A DNA stretch of 64,000 nt from CALBZG01 sp964486295 (GTDB lineage: Bacteria; Bacillota; Clostridia; Peptostreptococcales; Anaerovoracaceae): positions 43,497 to 107,496 of the forward strand of contig CAZAMF010000006.1 in NCBI GenBank assembly GCA_964486295.1, given 5' to 3'. This document shows positions 44,669-52,596 of the stretch, piece after piece (the stretch's first letter is position 1; each line of letters begins with the position of its first letter). The notes beneath the pieces are model-generated. The model saw nothing but the letters and a program-made list of their open reading frames with translations. It had not been told where the DNA came from and did not search any database. The translations under genes and the position numbers were made by a program.

Positions 44669-46372
44669 ATGAACAATAAAGATATCATGACCATCGACGG
44701 TATTCCGGTGGAAATAAACGGCGAAAACAATCTGCTGGAACTGATCCGCAAAGCCGGTATCAAAATGCCTACATTCTGCTACCATTCCGATCTCTCGATT
44801 TACGGAGCCTGCCGCATGTGCATGGTGGAAAATGAGCGGGGCGGCCTGGATGCAGCCTGCTCCACCCCTCCAAGGTCTGGGATGGAAATCAAAACAAATA
44901 CGGAACGACTTCGAAAATATAGAAAACTGATTTTGGAACTACTTTTAGCCAATCATTGCAGAGATTGCACGACCTGTGAAAACAGTACTGACTGCAAGCT
45001 TCAGGAACTGGCCAATAGATTCCATATTGAAGGTGTGAGATTCCCAAACAAGGCGTCCGAGCCTTTGGTGGACGATTCTTCACTCAGTATCATCAGAGAC
45101 AAAAACAAATGCATTCTATGCGGTGATTGTGTCAGAATGTGTAATGAAGTGCAGAAAGTCGGCGCCATCGACTTTGCATTCCGCGGGTCTAAAATGATCG
45201 TCAGCCCGGCATTTGACCGGCCAATCGTGGATTCTCCGTGCGTCGGATGCGGCCAGTGCGCAGCGGTATGTCCAACCGGGGCCATCGTCGTCAGAAACGA
45301 TACGGCAGAATTGTGGAAAGAGCTTGACGATCCAAATACGAAAGTGACCATCCAGATCGCTCCGGCAGTGCGTGTCGGATTGAATCAGGAACTTGGATTT
45401 AAAACCAGTGAGAACGGCATCGGCATGATCGTAGCGTCGCTACGTCGGATGGGATTCAACGAGATATTCGACACATCCACAGCGGCGGACCTGACGGTGG
45501 TGGAAGAAGCCAACGAATTCCTAAAACGCCTGGAAGAGGGACCTCATGAAATGCCTCTATTTACCTCATGCTGCCCTGCATGGATCAGCTTTGCCGAAAA
45601 AAAATATCCCGAATTGATTCATGACATCTCGACCTGCCGCTCGCCAATGCAGATGTTTGCATCAGTGGTTAAAGCTCATTATGCGACATCCAGCCGCAGG
45701 CATGTTCATGTAGCGGTCATGCCATGCACAGCGAAGAAATACGAAGCGGCCAGAGATGAATTCAAAGTGGATGGTTTGCCAAATGTCGATTATGTCATTA
45801 CCACGAAAGAGCTGATCAGAATGATCAAAGAATCCGGTTTGGTATTCTCTGAACTGGAACCGGAAGCGGTGGATGCGCCTTTCGGTACCTACAGCGGAGC
45901 CGGTGTGATCTTCGGCGTGACCGGAGGTGTTACAGAAGCAGTTCTGCGCCGCCTTTCCAACGAGAAAACACAAGCGGCTGTGAAAGCGATAGAATATACC
46001 GGAGTCCGCGGATTTGAGGGTGTAAAGGAAGCGGTTATACCTTACGGAGGGACAGAAGTCAGGATCGCGGTAGTCAGCGGCCTTGGAAATGCCTCTGCTC
46101 TGATCGAAAAAATAAAAGCGGGAGAGGCCAGATACGATTTCGTTGAAGTCATGGCATGCCCGGGAGGATGCGTCTGCGGAGCAGGTCAACCGTTTGCGCT
46201 CAGAGAAGAAAAGGAAGCCAGGGGTAAAGGACTCTATGCGGCGGATCGCATGACGAACATCAAGCATTCCGAGGAAAATCCAATTATAATGGCACTTTAC
46301 GGAGGCATCCTCAAAGGCCGTGTTCACGAATTGCTTCACGTCCACTATGCTGCGGATAAGGAGGTAAACTAG
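44669..46372 (+). CDS. hydA: Bifurcating [FeFe] hydrogenase catalytic subunit
   Basis: 567 aa. ATG 44669 with AAAGGAGG 8 nt upstream. N-terminal plant-type [2Fe-2S] (CYHSDLSIYGACRMC), a His-Cys3 cluster (HCRDCTTCENSTDC), two [4Fe-4S] motifs (CILCGDCVRMC, CVGCGQCAAVCP), then canonical H-cluster loops TSCCPAW (~299), MPCTAKKYEA (~350) and MACPGGCVCGAG (~494). All H-cluster ligands are present, in contrast to the variant HydS. Makes H2 from NADH plus reduced ferredoxin, or the reverse. Confidence 0.96.
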   Translation: MNNKDIMTIDGIPVEINGENNLLELIRKAGIKMPTFCYHSDLSIYGACRMCMVENERGGLDAACSTPPRSGMEIKTNTERLRKYRKLILELLLANHCRDCTTCENSTDCKLQELANRFHIEGVRFPNKASEPLVDDSSLSIIRDKNKCILCGDCVRMCNEVQKVGAIDFAFRGSKMIVSPAFDRPIVDSPCVGCGQCAAVCPTGAIVVRNDTAELWKELDDPNTKVTIQIAPAVRVGLNQELGFKTSENGIGMIVASLRRMGFNEIFDTSTAADLTVVEEANEFLKRLEEGPHEMPLFTSCCPAWISFAEKKYPELIHDISTCRSPMQMFASVVKAHYATSSRRHVHVAVMPCTAKKYEAARDEFKVDGLPNVDYVITTKELIRMIKESGLVFSELEPEAVDAPFGTYSGAGVIFGVTGGVTEAVLRRLSNEKTQAAVKAIEYTGVRGFEGVKEAVIPYGGTEVRIAVVSGLGNASALIEKIKAGEARYDFVEVMACPGGCVCGAGQPFALREEKEARGKGLYAADRMTNIKHSEENPIIMALYGGILKGRVHELLHVHYAADKEVN

Positions 46373-46373
46373 T

Positions 46374-46619
46374 ATGTTGGAAGTCAGTGTCTGCATCGGC
46401 AGTTCCTGCTATGTCAAAGGATCCTATAACGTGATCCAGTCCTTTCAGCAACTGATAGAAGAATATGATTTACATGAAAAAATCAATCTGAAAGCGGCCT
46501 TTTGTATGAAAGAATGTCAGCTCAACGGTGTGTCCGTCAATATAAACGGGGAAGCATACAATCTCGAACCCGAAAAAGCCAGGGCATTCTTCAAAGAAAA
46601 AGTAATTCCTCAAGCTTAA
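46374..46619 (+). CDS. Small thioredoxin-like [2Fe-2S] protein, copy 2
   Basis: 81 aa. CIGSSCYVKGS and FCMKECQLNGVSVNI give the same four-Cys pattern as the 79-aa protein at 39181, with about half the residues identical by eye. RBS GGAGG; starts 1 nt after hydA. The two paralogues at both ends of one operon may serve HydS and HydABC separately. Confidence 0.85.
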   Translation: MLEVSVCIGSSCYVKGSYNVIQSFQQLIEEYDLHEKINLKAAFCMKECQLNGVSVNINGEAYNLEPEKARAFFKEKVIPQA

Positions 46620-46639
46620 TAATCTCATAAATCAACCGG

Positions 46640-46684
46640 AAAGACCTTCTCAGCTATTGTGTTTGATGACTGAGAAGGTCTTTT
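46640..46684. terminator. Terminator of the hydrogenase operon
   Basis: Arms AAAGACCTTCTCAG/CTGAGAAGGTCTTT with a 16-nt loop and a TTTT end; also usable for the convergent gene at 46688. Confidence 0.85.
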
Positions 46685-46687
46685 CGA

Positions 46688-47791
46688 TTATACTTCTTTG
46701 TTGATATCGCGTCTGACCAGAGTATATATCACAGCAGCGATAGGAACAGCGACTATTATTCCCGTTACACCACCGAGGCTGGCTCCGAGCAATATTGATA
46801 AAAGGATCCATATGCTTTGCAGACCGATGGCTTTGCCCACGATTCTCGGATATATAAAAAACCCTTCTAATTGCTGAAGTACAATAATGAAAACGACGAA
46901 TAAGATGGCTTTGACCGGGTCGATCATGACCAGGATCCGGAAGGCGATAATACCTCCGATATATGGGCCGACCATAGGAACAAGGGAAGTGATCCCGATT
47001 AAGGCACTTATCAGCAACGGATATTCGATACCGAAAGCCAGCATTCCGGCGAGACAAAGCAAGCATAAAATGGAAGCTTCAATGATCTGGCCGATAAAAT
47101 AGCGACCGAATATATCGACCACTACATGATAAACTTCGGAACTCTTACGATATATTTTCTCGGGCAGATAGTGACTGAATATTTTTTCGCCCTGCGAAAG
47201 AAGCCGTTCCTTCCCTGCCAGAAAATAGACTGAAAAGGCAATGCAAAACAAGAATCTGGCAATCATAGTCATCCCCTCCGAAGTGAGGTTGATCAGATGA
47301 CCAAGCAGCACCGTTATGCTCTGTGCGAGCTTATCTGCATAAGCCGCTGTCCAGTCAAACATACCGGACATATCGATGCTTTTTTTAAAGCCGAAGAATG
47401 AGGCCATTTTATCCATCAGCGATTGAAGATTATCGGTATATGTTCCGATGTTTTTGATGAGATCCTGTATGCTTCCGATCAAAGCGGGAATCAGATAGCT
47501 GATACCGGAGACCAGTAAAAAAGAAACAATGAGATACAGAATCGAGATGGATACATATCTTCTGACAACAGCGCTGCTGCCACTCAGGATCCCTTTGGAC
47601 AATAGATTTTCAATCAATAGGCAAGGACGGTTTAAAATAAATGCGATGATCATACCGACGAAAAACGGGTCGAAAATGTTAAGGAAACCGGACGCCGCAA
47701 GCAGGATCGGTTTAATATAGATGATTAGGAGCACCAGAGCGGCTATATATGAAATTGAAAGGATAACAATCCGTAATATCTTATCATTCAC
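46688..47791 (-). CDS. AI-2E/PerM-family transporter (YtvI-like)
   Basis: 367 aa with seven to eight hydrophobic segments, beginning MNDKILRIVILSISYIAALVLLIIYI. The C-terminal block GVTGIIVAVPIAAVIYTLVRRDI and the PLLISALIGITSLVPMVGPYIGGI segment are typical of AI-2E/UPF0118 permeases, which include quorum-signal exporters and Na+/H+ antiporters. GTG at 47791 (GAGGTG 7 nt upstream) is favoured over the GTG at 47800, which overlaps that ribosome site. Substrate unknown. Confidence 0.82.
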   Translation of the reverse strand: MNDKILRIVILSISYIAALVLLIIYIKPILLAASGFLNIFDPFFVGMIIAFILNRPCLLIENLLSKGILSGSSAVVRRYVSISILYLIVSFLLVSGISYLIPALIGSIQDLIKNIGTYTDNLQSLMDKMASFFGFKKSIDMSGMFDWTAAYADKLAQSITVLLGHLINLTSEGMTMIARFLFCIAFSVYFLAGKERLLSQGEKIFSHYLPEKIYRKSSEVYHVVVDIFGRYFIGQIIEASILCLLCLAGMLAFGIEYPLLISALIGITSLVPMVGPYIGGIIAFRILVMIDPVKAILFVVFIIVLQQLEGFFIYPRIVGKAIGLQSIWILLSILLGASLGGVTGIIVAVPIAAVIYTLVRRDINKEV

Positions 47792-47978
47792 GTGAATCAC
47801 CTCAAAAGGAAAGACCGGATTTTTAATGTGTATAATATACCCGGAATATTATTTTTATAATCGATGGTGAAAAACGGTTTCGAAGGGGTACTAAATACTT
47901 AACACATAGCAAGATACGGATTTACGAATTTAATAAACAATGAATGCAGAAGACTTAACATTCGAAGGAGGACTATCT

Positions 47979-48419
47979 ATGAAAAATATCCTTGTCCCTG
48001 TTGACGGATCCACTTTTTCAACAAGCGCTGTACAGGAAGCAAAAAAAATCGCTGCCGCATTCGGCAGCAAAATTGTGCTCCTTGCGGTTGCAAGGTATGA
48101 AAGCTATTATAGCGCTAATCCGGTGGGGATCCAGATTGATAAACAGGATCTGATAGAACAGGAAAAAGAAACCGCGGAAAAAAACCTTGCCAGAGCGCAA
48201 GGGCTGCTGGGCGATTTGTCCGTGAACAGCGAAACCGTTCTCTTGTATGGCGATGCCGCAACCCAGATACTGAGTTACCTGGACAATCATGAGATCGATC
48301 TGGTGGTCATGGGGTCCCAGGGCATGGGCGCTTCAGCACTGAGAAGGCTGTTCATTGGAAGTGTAACTTATAAAATACTTCACAATGCCATACAGCCGGT
48401 TCTCGTAGTCAAGAAATAA
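47979..48419 (+). CDS. Universal stress protein, UspA family
   Basis: 146 aa. Starts MKNILVPVDGSTFSTSAVQEAKKIA and carries the ATP-binding signature MGSQGMGASALRRLFIGSVTYKILHNAIQPVLVVK (G-2x-G-9x-G-S type). AAGGAGG at 47965-47971 supports ATG 47979. Single-domain ATP-binding type. No obvious operon partner; divergent from the transporter gene. Confidence 0.9.
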   Translation: MKNILVPVDGSTFSTSAVQEAKKIAAAFGSKIVLLAVARYESYYSANPVGIQIDKQDLIEQEKETAEKNLARAQGLLGDLSVNSETVLLYGDAATQILSYLDNHEIDLVVMGSQGMGASALRRLFIGSVTYKILHNAIQPVLVVKK

Positions 48420-48430
48420 AAATACTTATT

Positions 48431-48452
48431 CTGCAAAGAAATCCTTTTGCAG
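48431..48452. terminator. Small hairpin between convergent uspA and zinc-ribbon genes
   Basis: CTGCAAA/TTTGCAG arms; on the minus strand it is followed by AATAAGTATTTTT. Confidence 0.35.
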
Positions 48453-48499
48453 CAGCCAGCTGACCGAATTTTTGTGCGCCGCTAATGACAGCGGTCTCA

Positions 48500-48676
48500 T
48501 CAACGGTCAGCATTTTTCGTTTCGGCGATTTTTTTCTGTTCCTCGAGTTGCTCTTCTGTCAACATTTTACTCCTGGATATCAGTTTTTTGCATGTGTAGC
48601 AAAAGTAAGATATCGAACCGCAGCCCTCTTTCTTTTCAAGTTTTGAGAAACATTCAGGACAATAAAACTTTTCCAT
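48500..48676 (-). CDS. 58-aa zinc-ribbon microprotein
   Basis: Reads MEKFYCPECFSK..CGS..YFCYTCKKLISRSK on the minus strand: two CxxC knuckles (CPEC, CYTC) 20 residues apart, then an acidic/basic helix rich in E, Q and K. ATG 48676 is preceded by AGGTG 5 nt upstream. It starts 40 bp after the stop of the dehydrogenase/reductase gene on the same strand, so they may be co-transcribed. Function unknown. Confidence 0.65.
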   Translation of the reverse strand: MEKFYCPECFSKLEKKEGCGSISYFCYTCKKLISRSKMLTEEQLEEQKKIAETKNADR

Positions 48677-48716
48677 TTAAACACCTGCTTTCTAAACATA
48701 AATTAATGTCATTCTA

Positions 48717-49508
48717 TCAGTACCCTCCCTGATAATTATTCCAAGGGTCCTGTGGGTTTTGAACGATGAACTTGCCTCCGGATATAACCAGTGTTGTCCC
48801 GTCGATATAGCGGGCTCCGTCCCCGGCCATGAAGACGATCCCCCTTGCGATATCTCCCGGATTTCCCAGTCTTTTCATAGAAATCGGCTGCACAAGCATC
48901 TCCATGATAGATTCGACTTTATCCGCGGTCATCTGGGTAGCGGTAAAGCCGGGCAGAATCGCGTTAACGCGGATATTTTTAGGAGCCAGTTCGGCGGCCA
49001 TTATTTTAGTCAGACTGTCGACTGCCGCCTTCGATATGGAATAGATCCCGTTTTTTGCAGTCGGGACGATTGAACAGAACGAAGAGACATTTACAATACT
49101 TCCGCCGCCCCGCTTTTCCATATACGGAACAGCCGTTTTGATTCCCCTCCAAGTACCGGTAAGATTGATATCAAGAACCTTGTTCCAGAATTCTTCTGTG
49201 CATTCCATGAGCGGCGAATATCCTTCGATTCCGGCACAGTTCACCCAAATATCGATCCCGCCGTATTCATTTTCGATGGCCTTGCCGAAAGCATCCAGCG
49301 CCTCCATGCTAGTCACATCCGCAACATAGGTCAGAATATCGAACCCTTTTTCATTGACGGATTTTTTGAATTTATCCAATGAGTGCTGAGAACGTCCGCA
49401 TACGGCAACCATGCAGCCTTCTTCAAGAAACTCAAGCGCGGCCTCCGCTCCGATATCTCCGGCACCGCCTGTTATAGCCACCACTTTGCCCTTAAGCTTC
49501 ATATCCAT
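48717..49508 (-). CDS. Short-chain dehydrogenase/reductase
   Basis: 263 aa. Cofactor motif TGGAGDIG (~14-21), NNAG-equivalent VNCAG, and catalytic Ser-Tyr-Lys in VNVSSFCS...YSISK; C-terminal PGFTATQMT. Closest in pattern to FabG-like or 3-hydroxyacyl oxidoreductases, but substrate cannot be set. ATG 49508 has AAGGAGG 10 nt upstream. It is transcribed away from gcd operon A; the tandem regulatory element at 49645 lies in the shared upstream region and might also affect this gene. Confidence 0.88.
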   Translation of the reverse strand: MDMKLKGKVVAITGGAGDIGAEAALEFLEEGCMVAVCGRSQHSLDKFKKSVNEKGFDILTYVADVTSMEALDAFGKAIENEYGGIDIWVNCAGIEGYSPLMECTEEFWNKVLDINLTGTWRGIKTAVPYMEKRGGGSIVNVSSFCSIVPTAKNGIYSISKAAVDSLTKIMAAELAPKNIRVNAILPGFTATQMTADKVESIMEMLVQPISMKRLGNPGDIARGIVFMAGDGARYIDGTTLVISGGKFIVQNPQDPWNNYQGGY

Positions 49509-49644
49509 ATTGAAAAAACCTCCTTCCATCCGAAAACAGCCCGACTATTTGAACGTCTTAGTGACCGTTAATTTTTGTCATTAAAATTGTAACATATTAT
49601 AAATAGAAAACAACGAATAATCAGGAAAGAATATGGGTGCCCGA

Positions 49645-49677
49645 TAACCGTACAGTTGTCCGAGTAACCGTACAGTT
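49645..49677 (+). promoter_or_regulatory. Tandem 13-bp enhancer-like element, operon A
   Basis: Two direct copies of TAACCGTACAGTT separated by GTCCGAG (20-bp period). The identical 33-bp block recurs at 56892 before operon B although the DNA around it is unrelated. It lies 169 bp upstream of the sigma-54 promoter, the usual distance for an activator site. Confidence 0.8.
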
Positions 49678-49846
49678 AAGTGTCTGCCCAACAGCTCGCA
49701 AAGGTATTCTTTAGTGTTATGCAAAGATTTGTAGATTTTTATTGGGCTAAAGGGAACAGTTCAGATGCATTAAAAATGCTGTGAATTAGCCCTTGATAAA
49801 TAATTTATGAAAATAAGCGGAACGAAGAATCACATTTCCGAAAAAA

Positions 49847-49861
49847 TGGCACAGTTTTTGC
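49847..49861 (+). promoter_or_regulatory. Sigma-54 promoter, operon A
   Basis: TGGCACAGTTTTTGC: full -24 (TGGCAC) and -12 (TTGC) elements with the invariant GG-N10-GC spacing. The transcription start should lie near 49873, about 75 nt before gcdC. Confidence 0.9.
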
Positions 49862-49947
49862 GTGATATATACATGGATATATGTTTACAGCATATTCAAA
49901 ACCAGATATTAATAATTTTTTACAATAATCAAGGAGGAATTAAAACA

Positions 49948-50157
49948 ATGGCTAAATTAACAAGCCCAATGGCTGGAAAGATCCAGGAAGTAAACATCAA
50001 GGTTGGACAGATGGTAACAGAGGATGACGAACTGTTCATCATTGAAGCAATGAAAATGGAAAACGCCGTATACGGTGATGCCGGTGTAGTAAAAGAAATC
50101 TATGTCAAAGAAGGCGACAGAGTCGAAGAAGACGATCCTCTTGCAGAGATCGAATAA
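49948..50157 (+). CDS. gcdC: Biotin carrier subunit of glutaconyl-CoA decarboxylase, copy 1
   Basis: 69 aa. The whole protein is a biotinyl domain: MAKLTSPMAGKIQEVNIKVG, then EAMKMEN with the biotinylated Lys36, ending VEEDDPLAEIE. The classical gamma subunits are 120-145 aa with a long Ala/Pro linker; here there is none. AAGGAGG at 49931-49937 fixes ATG 49948. First gene of operon A and identical to the copy at 57183. Shuttles CO2 from the GcdA carboxyltransferase to the GcdB sodium pump. Confidence 0.9.
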   Translation: MAKLTSPMAGKIQEVNIKVGQMVTEDDELFIIEAMKMENAVYGDAGVVKEIYVKEGDRVEEDDPLAEIE

Positions 50158-50222
50158 GGCTGGAAAGCTGTAATACACAGCTTTGACCATAATATTTATA
50201 ATATTTGACAGGAGGTTATGTA

Positions 50223-51380
50223 ATGGATTTTGGATTGACTGAAGAACAAAGAATGGTTCAGGAAATGGCGCGCAATTTTGCAGAAAAAGAAATTGCACCG
50301 TTCATTGAAGAAGACGAAGAAAATCATCATTACCGCAGAGAGATACTGACCAAGATGGGCGAACTGGGCCTGTTGGGCTGGAGCATTCCGGAAGAGTACG
50401 GCGGGAACGGAATGGGCTGGATGGAAGCGGTAACCGCATTATATGAAATAGCCAAGGTGCACACTTCTTGGAGACTGAGCATCAGCGGCAACTGCTGGGG
50501 CCCTGCTATGACCATCAATGAATGGGGCACACCGGAGCAGAAAGAGAAGTTCATCCCTGGACTGGTAAGCGGAGAAGCAGTAGGAAGCTTTGCCATCACA
50601 GAAGCGAACTCGGGATCTGACGTAGGAAGCATGAAGTGCTTCGCGGCAGACAAGGGCGACCACTGGGTCATGAACGGATCCAAGATGTGGATCTCGGGCG
50701 GACATACCTGCGACTACGGTCTGGTATACGCAGTAACAACAGAAGGCGGCGGTCCTAAGGGATTGTCCTGCTTCATCGTAGACTACAACAACACTCCTGG
50801 AATCGAGAGAATTCCAATTCATTCAAAAGTAGGCATGTGGCCTGCACCGACATCGGAGTTGGTATTCGAGAATGCGATCATCCCGAAAGAGAACCTGTTA
50901 GGGCCTCTGAACAAGGGATTCCAGATCTGCATGTGGATGCTGAACAACACCCGTATGGGATGTGCAACAGGCGCAACAGCATTAGGCGCAGCATGTCTTG
51001 AAGGTTCCGTAAACTACGCAAACGAGCGTATGCAGTTCGGACAGCCGATCGGAAAATTCCAGATGATCCAGTCACAGATCGCAGAGATGAAACTGGAAGA
51101 CGAAGCAGCATTGGCAGCAGTATACAAAGCAGCATGGCTGAAAGAGAACAAGATGCCAAGCCAGCAGGCGACCTCCATGGCGAAACTGGCAGGCTGCAAC
51201 GCAGCAGTACACGGCGCAAACATGGCAATGAAGATCTACGGATCCTACGGATATTCCACAGAGTATCCATGCGGCAGATGGCTCAGAGACGCGAAGCAGT
51301 TTGAGACCCTGGAAGGAACTTCAAACATCCACATGGGTATCGTTGCAGGTATCGAACTGGGCTACCAGCCAAACAGATAA
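50223..51380 (+). CDS. Glutaryl-CoA dehydrogenase, probably non-decarboxylating, copy 1
   Basis: 385 aa acyl-CoA dehydrogenase. The catalytic base is Glu364 in ETLEGTSNI. Arg84 in HTSWRLS lines up with the Arg that binds the distal carboxylate of glutaryl-CoA (the Bcd at 51426 has no Arg there). The two positions tied to decarboxylation in the human enzyme, Glu87 and the Tyr before the catalytic Glu, are Ala77 and Leu363 here. Expected product is therefore free glutaconyl-CoA, which suits the neighbouring decarboxylase genes. ATG 50223 follows AGGAGG at 50211-50216. Identical to the copy at 57458. Confidence 0.8.
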   Translation: MDFGLTEEQRMVQEMARNFAEKEIAPFIEEDEENHHYRREILTKMGELGLLGWSIPEEYGGNGMGWMEAVTALYEIAKVHTSWRLSISGNCWGPAMTINEWGTPEQKEKFIPGLVSGEAVGSFAITEANSGSDVGSMKCFAADKGDHWVMNGSKMWISGGHTCDYGLVYAVTTEGGGPKGLSCFIVDYNNTPGIERIPIHSKVGMWPAPTSELVFENAIIPKENLLGPLNKGFQICMWMLNNTRMGCATGATALGAACLEGSVNYANERMQFGQPIGKFQMIQSQIAEMKLEDEAALAAVYKAAWLKENKMPSQQATSMAKLAGCNAAVHGANMAMKIYGSYGYSTEYPCGRWLRDAKQFETLEGTSNIHMGIVAGIELGYQPNR

Positions 51381-51425
51381 ATTAGTTAAACCGTCTAAAC
51401 ATTATTAAATAAGAGAGGTATAGAA

Positions 51426-52568
51426 ATGAATTTTGATTACACAGATGACCACATTATGATTCGTAACATGGTACGTGACTTCGCAGAAGAAGTATGCGGA
51501 CCTGGCGCTGAAGAACGCGACGAAAAAGAAGAATTCGCATATGATATCTGGAAAAAGTGCGGCGAACTCGGTTTGGCCGGCATCACTTTCCCGGAAGAGT
51601 ACGGCGGGATCGGTGCTGACTATATGTCATATTCCATCGCTATCGAAGAACTTTCCAAAGTTGACGCATCTGTAGGTGTTACTATTTCCGCACACTCCAG
51701 CTTATGCGCTAACCCTATCTATATGTTCGGTACAGAAGAACAGAAACAGAAATACCTGGTTCCATTGGCAACCGGCGAAAAAATGGGCGCTTTCGGACTG
51801 ACTGAAGCGATGGCTGGATCCGATGCATCCGGTACTCGTACAACTGCAGTCCGTGACGGAGATTTCTATGTGATCAACGGAACTAAGTGCTTCATCACAA
51901 ACGGTTATTATGCAGACACTTATGTGATCACTGCTCAGATGGACAAGAGCAAGGGCAACAAGGGAATCGCTGCATTTATTCTTGAAAAAGGCACTCCTGG
52001 ATTCACTTTCGGAAAGAAAGAGAAGAAGATGGGTATCCGTTCTTCCGCTACTTATGAACTGGCATTTGAAAACGTTCGCATTCCGGCAGAAAACCTGCTG
52101 GGACAGGAAGGACAGGGCTTCAAAATTGCAATGGCTACTCTTGACTACGGCAGAATCGGCATCGCTTCCCAGGCTCTGGGCATCGCTCAGGGAGCTTATG
52201 AAGCTGCTGTTAAATATGCAAAGGAAAGAGTTCAGTTCGGCATGTCCCTTTCCCAGATGCCTGTAATCCAGTTCAAGCTAGCTGATATGGCTCTTGAAAT
52301 CGAAGCTGCCCGTCTTCTGATCTATGAAGCTTGCGATCTTGCTACCCAGCACAAGCCAGTTTCAAAGTATGCCGCAATGGCAAAAGTATTTGCTGCTGAA
52401 ACTGCAAACAAAGTGACCAAAGAAGCAGTTCAGGTCCTGGGCGGATATGGATACACCCGTGATTATCCGGTAGAACGCATGATGCGTGATGCAAAGATCA
52501 CTGAAATCTATGAAGGCACCAGCGAAATTCAGAGAGTTGTTATCGCAGCAAACATTCTTAAAGATTAA
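51426..52568 (+). CDS. bcd: Butyryl-CoA dehydrogenase
   Basis: 380 aa. Short-chain acyl-CoA dehydrogenase: FGLTEAMAGSDASGTRTTA (FAD/substrate), NGTKCFITNG, QVLGGYGYTRDYPVERMMRDAKI, and catalytic Glu in IYEGTSEIQRVVIA. Reduces crotonyl-CoA to butyryl-CoA. With EtfB and EtfA encoded immediately after, it should form the Bcd/EtfAB complex that couples this step to ferredoxin reduction by NADH. AGAGAGG ribosome site. Codon use is strongly biased, suggesting high expression. Confidence 0.93.
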   Translation: MNFDYTDDHIMIRNMVRDFAEEVCGPGAEERDEKEEFAYDIWKKCGELGLAGITFPEEYGGIGADYMSYSIAIEELSKVDASVGVTISAHSSLCANPIYMFGTEEQKQKYLVPLATGEKMGAFGLTEAMAGSDASGTRTTAVRDGDFYVINGTKCFITNGYYADTYVITAQMDKSKGNKGIAAFILEKGTPGFTFGKKEKKMGIRSSATYELAFENVRIPAENLLGQEGQGFKIAMATLDYGRIGIASQALGIAQGAYEAAVKYAKERVQFGMSLSQMPVIQFKLADMALEIEAARLLIYEACDLATQHKPVSKYAAMAKVFAAETANKVTKEAVQVLGGYGYTRDYPVERMMRDAKITEIYEGTSEIQRVVIAANILKD

Positions 52569-52596
52569 TCAAACCGGACAGTAAGGAGGAAATAGT

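Larger units (their letters stand above)
49835..51389 (+). repeat. 1,555-bp direct repeat, copy 1 (sigma-54 promoter, gcdC, glutaryl-CoA dehydrogenase)
   Basis: Matches 57070-58624 with offset 7,235. Both encoded proteins and the translations in other frames are identical, so even silent sites match. Homology begins just upstream of the promoter and ends 9 nt after the dehydrogenase stop codon. Confidence 0.92.
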
